From Brienomyrus brachyistius (taxonomy: Eukaryota; Chordata; Actinopteri; Osteoglossiformes; Mormyridae): a DNA stretch of 64,000 bases. This document shows, in pieces, positions 1 to 11,740 of the stretch. Location: the NCBI RefSeq assembly GCF_023856365.1, contig NC_064552.1, forward strand, positions 7,431,160-7,495,159. Direction: 5' to 3'. A program made the position numbers and the translations under genes. The notes below the pieces were generated by a model. It worked only from the letters and a program-made list of their open reading frames with translations. It made no database searches and was not told the origin of the DNA. Numbering within the stretch: position 1 is the stretch's first letter; each line of letters starts with the position of its first letter.

Positions 1-320
1 TCACAGAGCCACCTGGCACCAGTAGTAATGAGCTATTTTGTGTGGAGCCTCCGCAGTGCACCAATGACAATGGCTCTGCTGAAACGCACGTCGCGCAATG
101 ACAGGCCAATCATCTGGCAACAAAGCAGCGTAATTTGTGAGGACCTCACTCGGAGGGTTAGGGCATGTAATTAAGACCAAGACAGGGGAAGACACAGCAG
201 ACTCTTGATGACAGATATCAGCTGACTACTCTATGGACCTTGTTATTCCCCCCTGGTCCTCTGGAACCTGCAGCACCGCAATTGGAGGAACTGGCTTTGA
301 GTTCATCATAAAAAGGCCTA
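1..320. promoter_or_regulatory. Candidate conserved non-coding block at left edge
   Basis: Complex, repeat-free sequence with balanced composition, unlike the AT-rich DNA that follows. It carries CCAATCA near 110, an ACAAAG (TCF/SOX-like) site near 120 and TAATTA near 170. There is no convincing open frame with splice signals; the short minus-strand frame at its start resembles no protein I know. It could be a distal enhancer of msx3 or of an unseen gene to the left. This is inference from sequence texture only. Confidence 0.25.
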
Positions 321-2823
321 TTAAATGGCCTGGCTAGTGGCTCCATGGGAATGCGCAGGGGAGCCGGCAACAGATATCATATGCAGGTCAATCCACTGTG
401 GGAAAAATGATCGAATCGGTCAAAACAGAAAATTGCTACCAGCCATCTGTTCAGCCATTGCTAACGTTAGCTATGATTCAGCAGAGCATTCTGCATTAAT
501 CCACATGTTTCATGTGCCGATTAAAAGTTTGAGGAGGTTACAATCCCACAACAAGCAGAAAACAATTTCTATGTTTTCAAATAGTGAATAAGTGTATTCA
601 TTTTTATTTTAAATATATTGTTTTTCAGTTTTTCTCTCGTTCAATTTCAGCAGTTTTTGAAGCAATACGATTACTATACAATTCAAAACAAACTAACCAT
701 TAAAGCACCAGTTTTATAGACAACACACACTGCCCCAGGACTTGGATTCATGAAAACTAAGTTCCTATTCTATTCTAGCATTGTCCCAAAATGGAAACAT
801 ATATATTGAACCCAAGATTAATTAATTTACTATTCTAAGTAAGAATGTTCCATTTATGCAGTACATTCTAGAGTCAGTGGGTCTCCATTAAAAGTGATCA
901 AAGTAATCAGAAGTAATTCAAAGCTGTCATGCTTCCTCAGGACAAATGCAGTCTAAGTGAGTCTAAGTTATTATTTGTTCTAGCTCTTTTGTTAGACGTT
1001 CATTAAAGTTATTAAATCAATTCATTATTTATTCCCCAGTACAAAGACTTTGAAACCAACATGACAATATGGTGACAACCTGTACTTGTTATATGGATGA
1101 CTAGTGATCCAATTAGATAGACGACGATAGACAGATGGACATAAAAGCAGGGTTAAGGTTTCTGGGGTAATTTAATGGATAACATGAAGACATGAGAACA
1201 TACGCAGTGATAGAAACACAAGTCAGAAAATAATCACTGGGCTACAGTCTTTCAGGGTTATCGGCCTAAAATTCTAAAAAACTGTAAGCAATGCCTGATT
1301 TACTCTGAAAATACTAGGTCATCAGTGGCTTTCTGTCCAAATAATGACTTCAATAATGCAATTAAGAACATTTGTATGCTAAAAAAACCAGATGTTCTTG
1401 CAAATAAGTGGACCAATGTGCACCATCAAATGATTATAATCATTTATTTGTTTGTTTTACCCTTTTTTATTTTCCAGGGCTTATTCTGTAGCATTGAACG
1501 ACTACTGTGGTAGTTAAGGTTGGGATAAGTTAACGTATATACAGCATTTTCACCAGAGTAAATGGAGGCTCAAACAGCGTGGTCAGCTGACATTTCCAGC
1601 ACTACGATCAGTTCTGGCACATTAACCTCAGCTGGAGTCTTATCGACAGAAAAAATAAGCAGGACAGTTCTGTGAAATTCTGCGAGATTCCAGCTGAGGC
1701 GATCATGTCAGCTGACAGTTCTGTGGTTCCGTGCTTGGATCTGCGCCAGATCTCGCATGTTCTCTGCATGTTTCCGTGTTACGCACGTTTCTCGATGACT
1801 CCAAAATGCTCCAGACATGCATGTCTGTGAATTCCCCTGTCGTCAGTTTGCATCCCATTAAGGTGGTATGCTGTCTCTTGCCATGTGTTTCGCAGGACGA
1901 GTTCCAGAACTGGCCATGACTAACCTGTTATTCAGTCAAGATTCAGTATTCATGTGCTGACACACAAAGGATTTATATCCTGTTCTGGTTAAATCTTGAC
2001 TCCTATCAGCTTTACATAATTCACTCCTAATACTGATAAATAATGGTTCATGGTGAATAAAAAAAAATATCTGGGCTTGTTTTTATCATTCTTTAGGGGC
2101 GTATAAGGAAATGATTATGTATTGTTTTCCAGAAATGAGTCCCTTGGTAACACTCAAGATCAAGTCATTCTGGGCAATGGTCTTCACACCATGGAGATGA
2201 GGTCACCTCGCTCCACTAGTGCGTGTCTTCAGTCTGAATGGATTTGCCCAGCTGTGAGCCACTGGGCTCCAGTTTGAGGGTGAATTTCTGGAAGAGAGAA
2301 GTGTCTGGAGAAGGATTGCTTGCCAGCTCTGAGGCAGCTCCCAGTACACAAACAGTGTGGGCTTCAGCACAGATGCTTTGCATCACTACAGTGCTACAAA
2401 AGGTCATAATTTATACAGTCGCATGTCTTTTATTGGATATGTCAATGTGACAAATGTTGTAAAACAGTGATCTCATACTGGTAACTCACCAGCTTCTCAT
2501 TGACACTTGTTTGTGCTTTTTGCAAAAAATAAAAAGGCTGAAATATCATGCCATACTTGGCACCATCCCCTCATACCTTTACTGTTGGGACTTTGTTTCC
2601 TGCCTCTCTTTTTTTTCCCCAGGTTGCTCCCATGGTACACAACAAAGGCGGCTAAGTAAACTGCCTTCTCTAAATATGTGTGCCTTGCACTGAATTGGCA
2701 TCCCCTCCAGGGTGTTCCAAAGTCTTACCTTGGCTTCCTCATATAGACTCCAGGCTATCAAGTAATGGACAATATTTTAGAAGTTCGGTGGATGGTCAAA
2801 CCATACTTTGGACAAGTTAGATT
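321..2823. other. Gene-free AT-rich intergenic stretch
   Basis: No coding exon, RNA gene or clear mobile element seen. Short open frames here have no family features and no paired splice sites. The sub-block 1545-1700 (two TCAGCTGACA motifs) is more complex than its surroundings but too weak to call. Confidence 0.5.
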
Positions 2824-2992
2824 AATTTCCACAGGTGGAATGTTCACGTTCATAAAGTACAAATCCAGACCAAGATTTTGTTCAGTACACTGTGACTGTG
2901 ACCCTACAGTATATGCTCAACTGGTTGGTTGAAGCAAAATCCTGGTCTGGATTTGAACGTTCTGTACCTGAATTTTCCACCTCTGGTAATTT
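2824..2992. repeat. Foldback MITE-like element, about 170 bp
   Basis: The left arm (AATTTCCACAGGTGGAA, then AAATCCAGACCAAGATTTTG at 2860-2879) is an imperfect reverse complement of the right arm (CAAAATCCTGGTCTGGATTT, about 2936-2955, then TTTTCCACCTCTGGTAATT). The arms close on a short loop around 2900. This type of inverted repeat is widespread in fish genomes. No transposase coding is present, so it would be a non-autonomous DNA element. Confidence 0.6.
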
Positions 2993-3384
2993 CTAATTCA
3001 TTAATTATTCCCATTCTCCCCAACATACCAAAACACACATAAATCCAGCACAAGGTTACAGAACAAGCCTGTCTGCAGTTTATGTGAGGAGGTACAGGGC
3101 ACAAGCCAAGGAATCCTTATCACGTGCGACACACATTCGTACTCACAAAAGCACGCATACATACAAACTCACTCACTACAGACAAAAAATATCTGCTACA
3201 AAAGAATATTTCTTTAATTTTGCAGACCCTAACTGAGAGGAATAGCTTTGAAGAAACTGCAAGCATAAAAATAAACAAAGCACAAAATTTTTGAGAGTTG
3301 AAAGCAGAAGTATATTTAGTTGAAATTAAACGATAAGAATTAAGAGGACACTGGTTAGGTACATGTAAAGTGAGTCCTTACCCA

Positions 3385-3615
3385 CACCTAGATATAAAGT
3401 AGGGAGGATAAGCAGCTCCCTCTAATCTCCCTGGGTAGGACAGTGTCTCTGACATGACGTGAAACACAGCCTTTGCCAGCCTAACGAGGCAGAAAAGCCA
3501 GACGGGACCACAGAATGAGACTTCAGAAACAAACTTTGTTATAATTAGCTCAGGCTTCATTTCAAAGATGGGATGAGGCACTAATTACGTTAATCTGGAG
3601 GATCTTGGAAAATTC
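3385..3615. promoter_or_regulatory. Candidate conserved non-coding block
   Basis: Repeat-free stretch containing TAATTAGCTC, TTCAAAGATG (TCF-like) and CACTAATTACGTTAATC clusters around 3540-3595. No open frame with a recognisable domain. The cluster of homeodomain-type ATTA sites is what suggests a regulatory role. Confidence 0.25.
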
Positions 3616-3792
3616 TCAGGTTTTTTTTTGTTGTTGCTGTAGTTATACTGCTGTAATAAAATGGCTATATCACATGTTCCGTGGAATTAAAACATCTCAC
3701 CCCATCCAATATTACAGAAAAAATAGCGAGTGTGCAGGTTGCGCTGTCATCTAAATATGTGTCTGGTCCTGTTACCTAAATCAGCTACCTAG

Positions 3793-3809
3793 GTGTGTGT
3801 GTGTGTGTG

Positions 3810-3878
<69 letters not shown>
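3793..3878. repeat. Compound (GT)n-(GA)n microsatellite
   Basis: GT repeat at 3793-3811 followed by an interrupted GA repeat at 3814-3878. Likely polymorphic in length. Confidence 0.95.
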
Positions 3879-3959
3879 TTAATTAGATGAAAGAATTAGA
3901 TTTATTTTACATTTTGGCCCAAAGTTAAATAATAAAAACATGTCATTTTGATGTTGTGC

Positions 3960-4180
3960 GGTTCATTTTTCAGGTCCCCATAAAGATTTGTGAATGCAAT
4001 CAAAAAAGAAAATATGCTAAAAGTCTCGTATTTTGTTTAGTTACTTATGTTTAAGGTCATCATGTTGGAATTTGAGTTTTCCCCATAGAAATGAAAGGAG
4101 AGTCCCCACAAAGATATGAATACAAACACACACATATGTACAGTATGTGTGTGTGTGTCCACATGCGTGTGCATGCGCGT
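3960..4180 (-). repeat. CA-associated fish interspersed repeat, minus orientation
   Basis: Contains AGGTCCCCATAAAGATTTGT, then TTTTCCCCATAGAAATGAAA and GGAGAGTCCCCACAAAGATA, ending in CACACA/TGTGTG tracts (4125-4200). This arrangement, 'gtccccac...ccattcat' next to a CA microsatellite, recurs in the opposite orientation near 39100-39330. It is a repeat type I recognise from fish genomes. Confidence 0.55.
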
Positions 4181-4479
4181 GTGTGTGTATGTGTGTGAGT
4201 GAGTGCATGCCAGAACACCCAGTGACAGGTTGTGTACCTCAGCATATACCCAAATCTGTGTTTTTTCTCAGTCACCGAAAACAGATCTGTGTTTGACGAG
4301 GGCGGATGCCAGTTACACATTTCAAATGGAGACATTGTCCAGAGCAAGCACTGTATTGTATTGTTTATGTTCTGGCAAAATCTGTGTCCACTACTGGAGC
4401 TTTTATGATTTGTTATGGCAATTATCACTCTACCTCTGCAACTCCGTGCCTACTGGGAAGGAGATGGCAGTTGACAATT

Positions 4480-4640
4480 CACACCACTGTCGCTGGGACC
4501 AGTATTTTGCGTGGAAAATTACTTGGCACCATGCAGGAGAGCAAAGCACTCTGATTAGAGGAATAACACGGTCCTCACAGCTTGCAGCCTGTAATGTGAT
4601 AAGTGCCTGATGAGTCAAAGTAGGTCCTTTATATAGCTCT
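4480..4640. promoter_or_regulatory. Candidate conserved non-coding block
   Basis: Repeat-free block with CTCTGATTAGAGGAATAAC and GTGCCTGATGAGTCAAAG around 4548-4619. Frames on both strands run through it for 80-130 codons but show no family motif. Weak candidate enhancer. Confidence 0.2.
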
Positions 4641-4879
4641 AAGGTGAGATAAACCAAGCTCAGATAGGTTCTTCCTGCCATGGCAACACAATACCTATTC
4701 AAACAAACTCTTAAATGGGTTCTAGGTCACAATATAACTGGATGTTTTAATAACTGGGTGTTTCAATGTCAAACATGCTAAAACACACATAAATCTTTCT
4801 TATAACCATCTATTGCTGTCAATAGATTGTTAAGTACAAAATAGTATCATGACAAGTGGTATCTCAGTGATAACATCTG

Positions 4880-5090
4880 ATCTACGAGCTAGAGTCTATC
4901 CAAGATAGCACAGCGCACAGGATATGCAAAACTATGAGCAATTTAGAGATGCCAATTAGCCTAAACTGCATGTCTTTTGGCTGCAGGACGAAAGATGAGG
5001 AAATCTCCTGTGCGGCTTGGGAAAGAATGCAAATTACATACACAGAGAGGGGAGTTAAAATTCAAACCCCCAACCAGCGAGGTGTAAGCC
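4880..5090 (-). mobile_element. Degenerate SINE/LINE-tail copy, minus orientation
   Basis: Carries TGAGCAATTTAGAGATGCCA followed by ATTAGCCTAAACTGCATGTC and a diverged 'ggactgtgggaggaaa' segment. This is the reverse complement of the middle of the repeat family seen at 15959-16215, 27690-27920 and 54333-55830. Both ends are eroded. Confidence 0.5.
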
Positions 5091-5230
5091 ACTCACGACC
5101 GAATACTATTGACTTTGACCATGTCACTTACAGATTATGTACAGATGAATATATTTCATATATTTTTTATTTTATATTGTTATCTTTATATTTTATTATT
5201 CTCTTATTTTGCACAGCTGCTCGGAATGAC

Positions 5231-5467
5231 ACCCTAACATCCCTTAACAGCTGTAATATTCATTAATAACAAACATTATATAATAAAAACAAACATTATA
5301 ACTGTATAATCATGTTTGTTATTAATGTATTTTAAAGCTAAGGGGTGTTAGGATGTTAAGTTCTACTTGTACGCTGCTTATGAATGTTCTATGAATGCAT
5401 TATGAATGCATTATGAAGGTGCACTGAATGTTCTATGAATGCATTATGAAGGTGCACTCAATGTAAA
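5231..5467. repeat. Palindromic AT-rich MITE-like element (copy 1)
   Basis: AATAACAAACATTATA at 5264-5279 is inverted as a GTTTGTTATTAATG core near 5314, and the right part repeats TGAATGCATTATGAAGGTGC in tandem (around 5390-5460). The same family is at 7541-7832. The left arm is shorter here, so this copy looks truncated or rearranged. Confidence 0.55.
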
Positions 5468-5579
5468 GCGCTTCCAAATCTTGAATCTACTACTCCATAC
5501 AGAAACATAGCCTGTCCTAAATGCACTCCACTGTTCATACCCTTCGCCTAATTAGTATAATAATGCAGCAATACATTTT

Positions 5580-5720
5580 CCCTGGCAGTAGCACACGCTG
5601 ACGGAATCACTCCTCACTTGTTGCTTAAGCAAGATAGGGGCCTCATTTATGGCCCTTTGAAATAAGCAGTCAATTAAGAGCTTTCACATACAGCTAATTA
5701 ATCTGGCAACTGTTCTGATC
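5580..5720. promoter_or_regulatory. Candidate conserved non-coding block
   Basis: Repeat-free sequence with GCAGTCAATTAAGAGC and CAGCTAATTAATCTGG homeodomain-type clusters between 5668 and 5708. No coding potential seen. Confidence 0.25.
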
Positions 5721-5811
5721 ATACTATTTGTGTCTATTGCTCAGTTCTGCATATACACTACTTAAGAAAATATAAAGGATCTGGGTAATGTGAACAGTGC
5801 ATGCGCTGCAG

Positions 5812-6117
5812 CAGGGGTCACCAACATGGTGCCCGCGGGCACTAGGATGCCCCCAAGGACCACATGAGTCCCCCGCGGACCTGTTCTAAAAATAGCACAA
5901 CTCACCATTGAGCAGCGTCTAAAATTTTATTTTATCCTGTTGCTACTCTTCTTTAATCACATTTGCATTTATATAGATTTGAAAATGGCAATATCTAAAA
6001 AAGAAGCATTTAAAACATGTTTATTATACATGATTTAAGAAGAGTGTACTGGTAGCCCTTCGTATGGCTCAGTACCCATGAAGTAGCTCTTGGTTTCAAA
6101 AAGGTTGGTGACCCCTG
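5812..6117. mobile_element. hAT-like MITE, 306 bp
   Basis: Begins CAGGGGTCACCAAC and ends GTTGGTGACCCCTG, a perfect 14-bp terminal inverted repeat. The flanking 8-mers CGCTGCAG (5804-5811) and GTTTGCAG (6118-6125) share their last five bases and may be a decayed target duplication. CAGGGGT-type termini with 8-bp duplications are typical of hAT elements. The interior is AT-rich and non-coding, so it is non-autonomous. Confidence 0.75.
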
Positions 6118-6125
6118 GTTTGCAG

Positions 6126-7238
6126 GCAGGAATATGAGGCAACGCACAGGCATTTCCCAGCAATATACAGTATTATTCAAATATAAGTTCAAGGGTGTGG
6201 TATTATTTTTAGCAATGAAAATTTCAGAGCTACAAATATTTGAATCTCTGTGTTGGGTGAATAATCAGTGTCTTCGTCAAAATTTCCCCTTGGCACGATT
6301 ACTTCCTATAGCCGTTTGCAAAATCTCTTTGAGGAGATTCATATCCATAGATGCATCCAGAATTTTTTTTCTGCATCCTGCAGACCATTTTCTGTTTACA
6401 GACAGTTTTATTCAGTTAAGAACACAATGCCCCACCAGATTCAAGTCCAAAAACTGAAATAATTTTGATTTTGCAGTCAGTTAATCATTTATTGGTTGAT
6501 TTAAATATACCATCAGAAAATAAAATTCTGAAAAAAAATCTACTTGCAGGCGAGCTTTAGCCTCCTGGCAGAGGGAGCAAGGTGTTTGTCCAAAATATCT
6601 TAATGCTTACTAGAATTCATGATTTCATCTGTCTTAATAACGGCCCCAGGATGTGTGGATATAATAAAACTCCAAAGCTACAAAGACCCACTACCATGTT
6701 TACAATAAGCATAATGTTCTTCTCAACAATGCCTTGGTGTGCGTTTAAAAGTAAAGTAACAAAAAAATCTAAATGTTGTCCTGCCAGATCATAACACGTG
6801 GTTCCATTTACAAAAAAACTAACTGTTGCACAATTTCAAATCATTGTCCTTTTTATTGCAATCAGAAGAGCATTTGGAAGTATTGTCAATGTGACGACTT
6901 CAGAATAACACAGTTCCAGGCTATTGTCCTTGGATTTACCTTCTTCTTTGAAACGTTTTTCCATTTCCTAGTCAGATTTTACTGACAGAACACATAAAGC
7001 CCTATTATTTTGATCATGACATAACATAGCACATTGTATTAATTTATGAAGACTTTTATGATCTGTAATAGGTTATAACAAAGTTGTCACAGAAGCCATG
7101 ACAGCTTTCATATCATATCATTACATGCTCTTGTGTTGCTCAGTGACATTGTTATGAGTGCATTATATGAGCACAGCATACATTTTGATGTGTGTGCAGA
7201 GGTGGTTTGCTTTAATGGACACTGTGAAGAGCTATGTG

Positions 7239-7240
<2 letters not shown>
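6126..7240. other. Gene-free AT-rich stretch
   Basis: No gene, RNA or repeat supported. Short open frames near 6134-6460 and 6582-6985 have AT-driven composition and no splice or domain support. Confidence 0.45.

Positions 7241-7242
<2 letters not shown>

Positions 7243-7286
<44 letters not shown>
7243..7286. repeat. (TA)n microsatellite
   Basis: Uninterrupted TA dinucleotide run of about 22 units. It accounts for the YIYIYI-rich short frames on both strands. Confidence 0.97.
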
Positions 7287-7287
<1 letters not shown>

Positions 7288-7540
7288 CAGGTTGTGTACT
7301 GTATTGTCAGTGACGTGCACAGACGTGCATCATCCCATTTTAAAATAGATAAAGCATATATAAATGTATAAATGAATACGGATCTGCACTACAATCCTAT
7401 CTAGTATTCTCAATTACAAGTGATATTGATGAATAGATGTCATAATACATTGTGTTAAGGTTATGAAATATAATGTTTATCTACATTTACTGTTTGACAC
7501 AACAGCAAAATGACTATCCATTGATGCAGATATTTATACC

Positions 7541-7832
7541 TTACATCAACTGCACCTTCATAAGGCATTCATTATGCATTCATAGAACATTCATAACATA
7601 TCTTAACAGATTTAATATGCATTAATAACAAACATCATATGGTTATGCAAATACAATGTTTGTTATTATCATATAATGTTTATTATTAATGTATATTAAT
7701 GCTGTTAAGGTTGTTAGGATGTCACGTTATACTTACATGCGGCTTATAAATGTTTTATGAATGCATTATGAATGTGCACTGAATGTTCTACAAATGCATT
7801 ATAAAGGCATTATGAAGGTGCAGTTAATGTAA
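7541..7832. repeat. Palindromic AT-rich MITE-like element (copy 2), about 290 bp
   Basis: TTACATCAACTGCACCTTCA at the left (7541-7560) is the near reverse complement of TGAAGGTGCAGTTAATGTAA at the right (7813-7832). Inside, AATAACAAACATCAT is inverted as ATGTTTGTTATTATC. The element folds back almost completely. It is the most complete member of the family, with others at 5231-5467 and probably 60690-60865. Confidence 0.7.
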
Positions 7833-8149
7833 ATCATTACCTTGCAATCTTTGGAAGAAATTTACTGATGTTACATTCAAATGCTGAAAGAAAATATAAC
7901 ACATTTTGGTGGCTGTGTTAATTTTCACACAAAAACATTTAGCTCAATATTCGGTATATCTATAGATATTGTTTAAATAGTCATGTATTCAAATTTCATA
8001 TTAGAAAAGGGGGTTCTTAATAATTCAGGAGACTGACAATAAGATCCATCAGTTTCTGCTACTGCTGATGAGACAAAATCAGATCTGCTTTGAAATGCCT
8101 TTGTTATAACCATGGGAAACCATGCAGGGGATCTAATAGATCAAGATGA

Positions 8150-8330
8150 GAATGACTTTCATGCAAGGCAGATATGACATCTACTTCTTAGTCCTTAAAT
8201 ATTCCTTGTAAGGCCATTAAAATAAACTGCGGGAATTGGTGACTAATTGATAAGCTTCTAATTAAAAGCATATTTTTAGCCTTAATTGAAAACATTAGGA
8301 ATGACGATCGGATTTGTCTAGAGTTTGGGG
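8150..8330. promoter_or_regulatory. Candidate conserved non-coding block, homeodomain-site rich
   Basis: Between 8215 and 8300 there is a dense series of TAAT/ATTA sites: GGCCATTAAAATAAACTGC, GTGACTAATTGATAAGC, TTCTAATTAAAAGC and GCCTTAATTGAAAAC. The base composition is not simple repeat. Such clusters are typical of developmental enhancers, but function is inferred only. Confidence 0.3.
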
Positions 8331-8959
8331 GATTGAAGACAGTCTTTGATCTCCAAGCTTGTCAGCCATCCTGTTTTTCTTGAAGATTTCCTGGTTTGTT
8401 TCAATAGGCACTCGTCTGCTTGGGGGATAGGATGTCAGTGGATCAGTTAAAGAAGCCTGTCCTTTATGGAAGGCTAAGTGCTATCAGCTGGGATAAAGGA
8501 ATCTGGGCCACAAGGTTGCATTTTTGCAGAGGCAGACTATCAGATAATGCTTTTGAGTATTACAGTAGCCTTTTCCCTTTTTGTTATCATAACTCCTTTT
8601 TCATTCCTGCAGACCACAAGTAAGCAAAAATCATTTAAGGGAGCGGGACGTTTTGTAGGATGGAACAAAATGAGAATGTGGCAAGTTCGGAAATGGGCCT
8701 TTCTATCAAGTTTCACTGTTTCGGTGTCGAAAGAAAGATGTATGTTTAGTTACATTTCCAAGTTTGTCATTGAGGGCAAGGAGCATGAAATCTCAAAGTC
8801 AAAAGCTTTAATTGTCCAGATTAGTGTTTTGCATAATGACATTCTCATCCATGCCTAACACATTATAATTGATAACGTGGGTTTTATGTTTAAGATATAT
8901 TCAATAGACCTTTAGCAGGATGTGGCTACCGCGATCGTTTTTAGCGAATGAGCAATAAA

Positions 8960-9200
8960 ATTTTTAGCAACATGTGTTTTAAATTGCCCATTGGTTGCAG
9001 ACCAGTTTACGAGGATTGCTCATTATTCACCAAGCCGTATTTTTGTCTGTTGATGAAGCACCGGGGAGGCATTTGTCAATTAGTCTGGCATACCAAATTT
9101 CTGCAGTCAGCCAATTAAAGACCGGGCTTGTAGTCATGTTGTTCTGCGCTTAATGTTCAGGCCACTTCTTTCAGACGACTTCATTCTGGAACATGTGACA
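8960..9200. promoter_or_regulatory. Candidate conserved non-coding block
   Basis: High-complexity sequence including TGCCCATTGGTTGCAGACC, GGCATTTGTCAATTAGTCTGG and CAGCCAATTAAAGACCGGGC. It is free of repeats and stands out from the surrounding AT-rich DNA. No open frame of note. Confidence 0.3.
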
Positions 9201-9560
9201 GTGTGACCAATTTAACGAACATTCCATATTGATAGATTAGATTTCCTAGACCCTAACCCTCAACACATTATTTATCCTGTATCCCACTGCATTGTGCTCA
9301 AAAAACATGCATTCCATTAAACTAGTGCTGTGACAACTTATTTAGCTAAATAAGACAGAACATTCTATGCGCTCATCGATCATCCTTCCATTATGATCTG
9401 AATTTCATGATACAATGTACATAAAAAAAAAAACAAATTTTTAAAAATATATAGGCACATTCCATGTTATTATGAAATGATGAAGCATTTGATAAATTAG
9501 TTAATTATATCTGGTTTTGGTGCCTTTGGCCCTTACACTGCATACACCGTAAACACCTTT

Positions 9561-9893
9561 AAATTTATAGTAGAGCTGTATTATAAGTTAAATATCAGAA
9601 ATTATTTGCGTAAATTTTCCTTCTGTGTGGAGGAATACAATATAACCGTTTATAATTTTTTACTATTTTAACAGAATGTTCTTCACATATTTGGATTAAA
9701 TGCAGAGATTTGGACAGCAGCAAATGAAAGCAAAAGTCATTGTTTACAGACCAGTTTACAAGTTTACAGTGTGCTATAAATTTATAGTACAGCTGTATTC
9801 TAAATTAAATATTTAGAAATTATTCACATAAAATTTCCTTTGGGTTTGGATTAAATGCAGAGATTTGGACAGCAGCAAATTAAAGCAAAAACC
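9561..9893 (+). repeat. Local imperfect tandem duplication, about 210-bp period
   Basis: AAATTTATAGTAGAGCTGTA near 9561 recurs as AAATTTATAGTACAGCTGTA near 9778. TTTGGATTAAATGCAGAGAT with the following GGACAGCAGCAAAT recurs at about 9690 and 9846. The two copies differ by scattered substitutions and a deletion. Not a known mobile element to me. Confidence 0.7.
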
Positions 9894-9899
9894 ACAAAG

Positions 9900-11530
9900 G
9901 CTGAAGGTAGGCTTACTGTAACTAACGGCAACTGTTCAAAGACATAGGGGCAGATGGACATTCAATAAAGATAGCGGGCCCCTACTAGGCATGTAGATAA
10001 GCTGCCCCTTAAAGGGGTCATGCTTCACGTGATGTTATGATATTCCAGTGAAGCTCCCCTTCAGACAAATACCTTTAAATGCCACAATTCACATATGAGA
10101 TTCTTTAACCATCTCAGTAGGCCCCTTAATAATGTATAAACACTCAATATATCTGAACTATCATCCTTTGTGACGTATCCTTAGAACGGATAGAAACTTT
10201 TATCTGAATAATTTGGAGCGAAACTTTGAAGATCGCACTGTTTGGTTTTAGTATCAGAAAACTATCAGGATAACTTACCTGTTTTATTTTTCTTTCTTGT
10301 ATATAGCAGAAATATATACCGAAGAACTAAAGGTAAACGTAGATCTTTTAAGCCACATTTTGGAGGATCTCAGTGGCCTGTTAAGAGTCAAAATGTTTGA
10401 TTCAATCCAATTGTAAGCATTCGTCTTTAGTTTGGTCTACTTTTATTTGCTTTGTTGCTGACCTTACAATAATGAAAGCTGCAGTATCCCGTTCACTGTG
10501 TAACACTGTCATTTATCAGATACTGTTGGTCTTTAATGACATTTTCTTTGAGCCCCCATCCGATATCTTGAAAATCTAGAAATAACCTGAAGCTTGATTA
10601 AATACTCAATGCCCATTAAGTTAAAACAACGTAACTAAACATAAAAAGTTTTTTTTTAGTTATTTAAGATAGCTAAAAGTAAGTTCAGCGCAGTGAAAAG
10701 GGACTTTGCAGTAGCAACATGCTCTGACACCCAGAAGGAAGCACTGGAGACTATGAAAGGCGACCAAAAACAATCCACAAACCCTTGTGAATCATAGTAA
10801 AACCACGTGCATCGAGAAATCTTGAGGATTAAGCTTTGCTTTACTGAGAAACACAAACACTTGATGTAGATGGAGACTATTCATTACCAAATATGAATTG
10901 CCAAAGGCATATTTCCAAAGAAAATAAAATGTAATTGTTGTAAGACATGCACTGTATAATTATCCATTTAAATACAGTTATACTAAGTGCTATGCAGTAA
11001 ATATACATAAACTAACAGAATGATGGTAAGCTAATTACAAAATAATAAACTCTATTTATTTATACTGATTTTGGATTTGGTAATATGGACATTGAACACA
11101 CAGGAAACTAGACAGACACTGATCATAATAAGTATAGTTTTAAAATATGGCAACTGAGCATATGAACTAGGGGCAAAGGGAATGGTAAGACGGAGTAGAT
11201 TAATTTGGCTTTGTCATTTGCAAAGTCCATGTATACACAAAAGTGATTTCTGGAGTGCCTAAACCGAAACACAATACACAAAAATATATGTCTTACATAC
11301 ACCTATAACCGCAGATAAGCCAAAAGTCTGATACAGTATCTGGAGTATTATGTATGCTATTACATAGGAAGTATCATTATGTATATGCTAATATGCGGGT
11401 TTTTGGTATATGTTCAACACATGTTTTGTTTCTCATCAAAGCTAAGTCATCCTCCTGCACTATTTCCAAACCATTATAATAGCACATAGCCAATTTCCTC
11501 CTAATTCCATTCTTAACTAGCACATTCTGG
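9900..11530. other. Gene-free AT-rich stretch
   Basis: No exon, RNA gene or mobile element supported. Occasional short frames (10397-10579, 10656-10856) lack any recognisable protein features. Confidence 0.45.
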
Positions 11531-11539
11531 TGGTTTCTC

Positions 11540-11740
11540 TGACCTCTAAATTAAATGGGTTGCGGTGAGACTTCTTAAATTGTACATCATGGCCTCTGCA
11601 TATGATTGAGCGATTCAATGTTGATCACGGTGGCTCGTGCGCACATTCCACTGTATGGGGATCACTAATTAGAAAATGAATGTGCTGTTTCGGTGCTTAT
11701 CATACTCAGTCCTCAAGATATAATCGTAGCAGGGATTCCA
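11540..11740. promoter_or_regulatory. Candidate conserved non-coding block
   Basis: Block containing GAGCGATTCAATGTTGATCA, GTGGCTCGTGCGCACATTCC and GGATCACTAATTAGAAAATG. The presence of CpG-containing, non-repetitive words in otherwise CpG-poor AT-rich DNA suggests constraint. Confidence 0.3.

Noticed and set aside
4060..4428. 122-codon minus-strand frame rich in HTHTHT/CV residues
   Set aside because: Generated by CA/TG dinucleotide repeats and an interspersed repeat.
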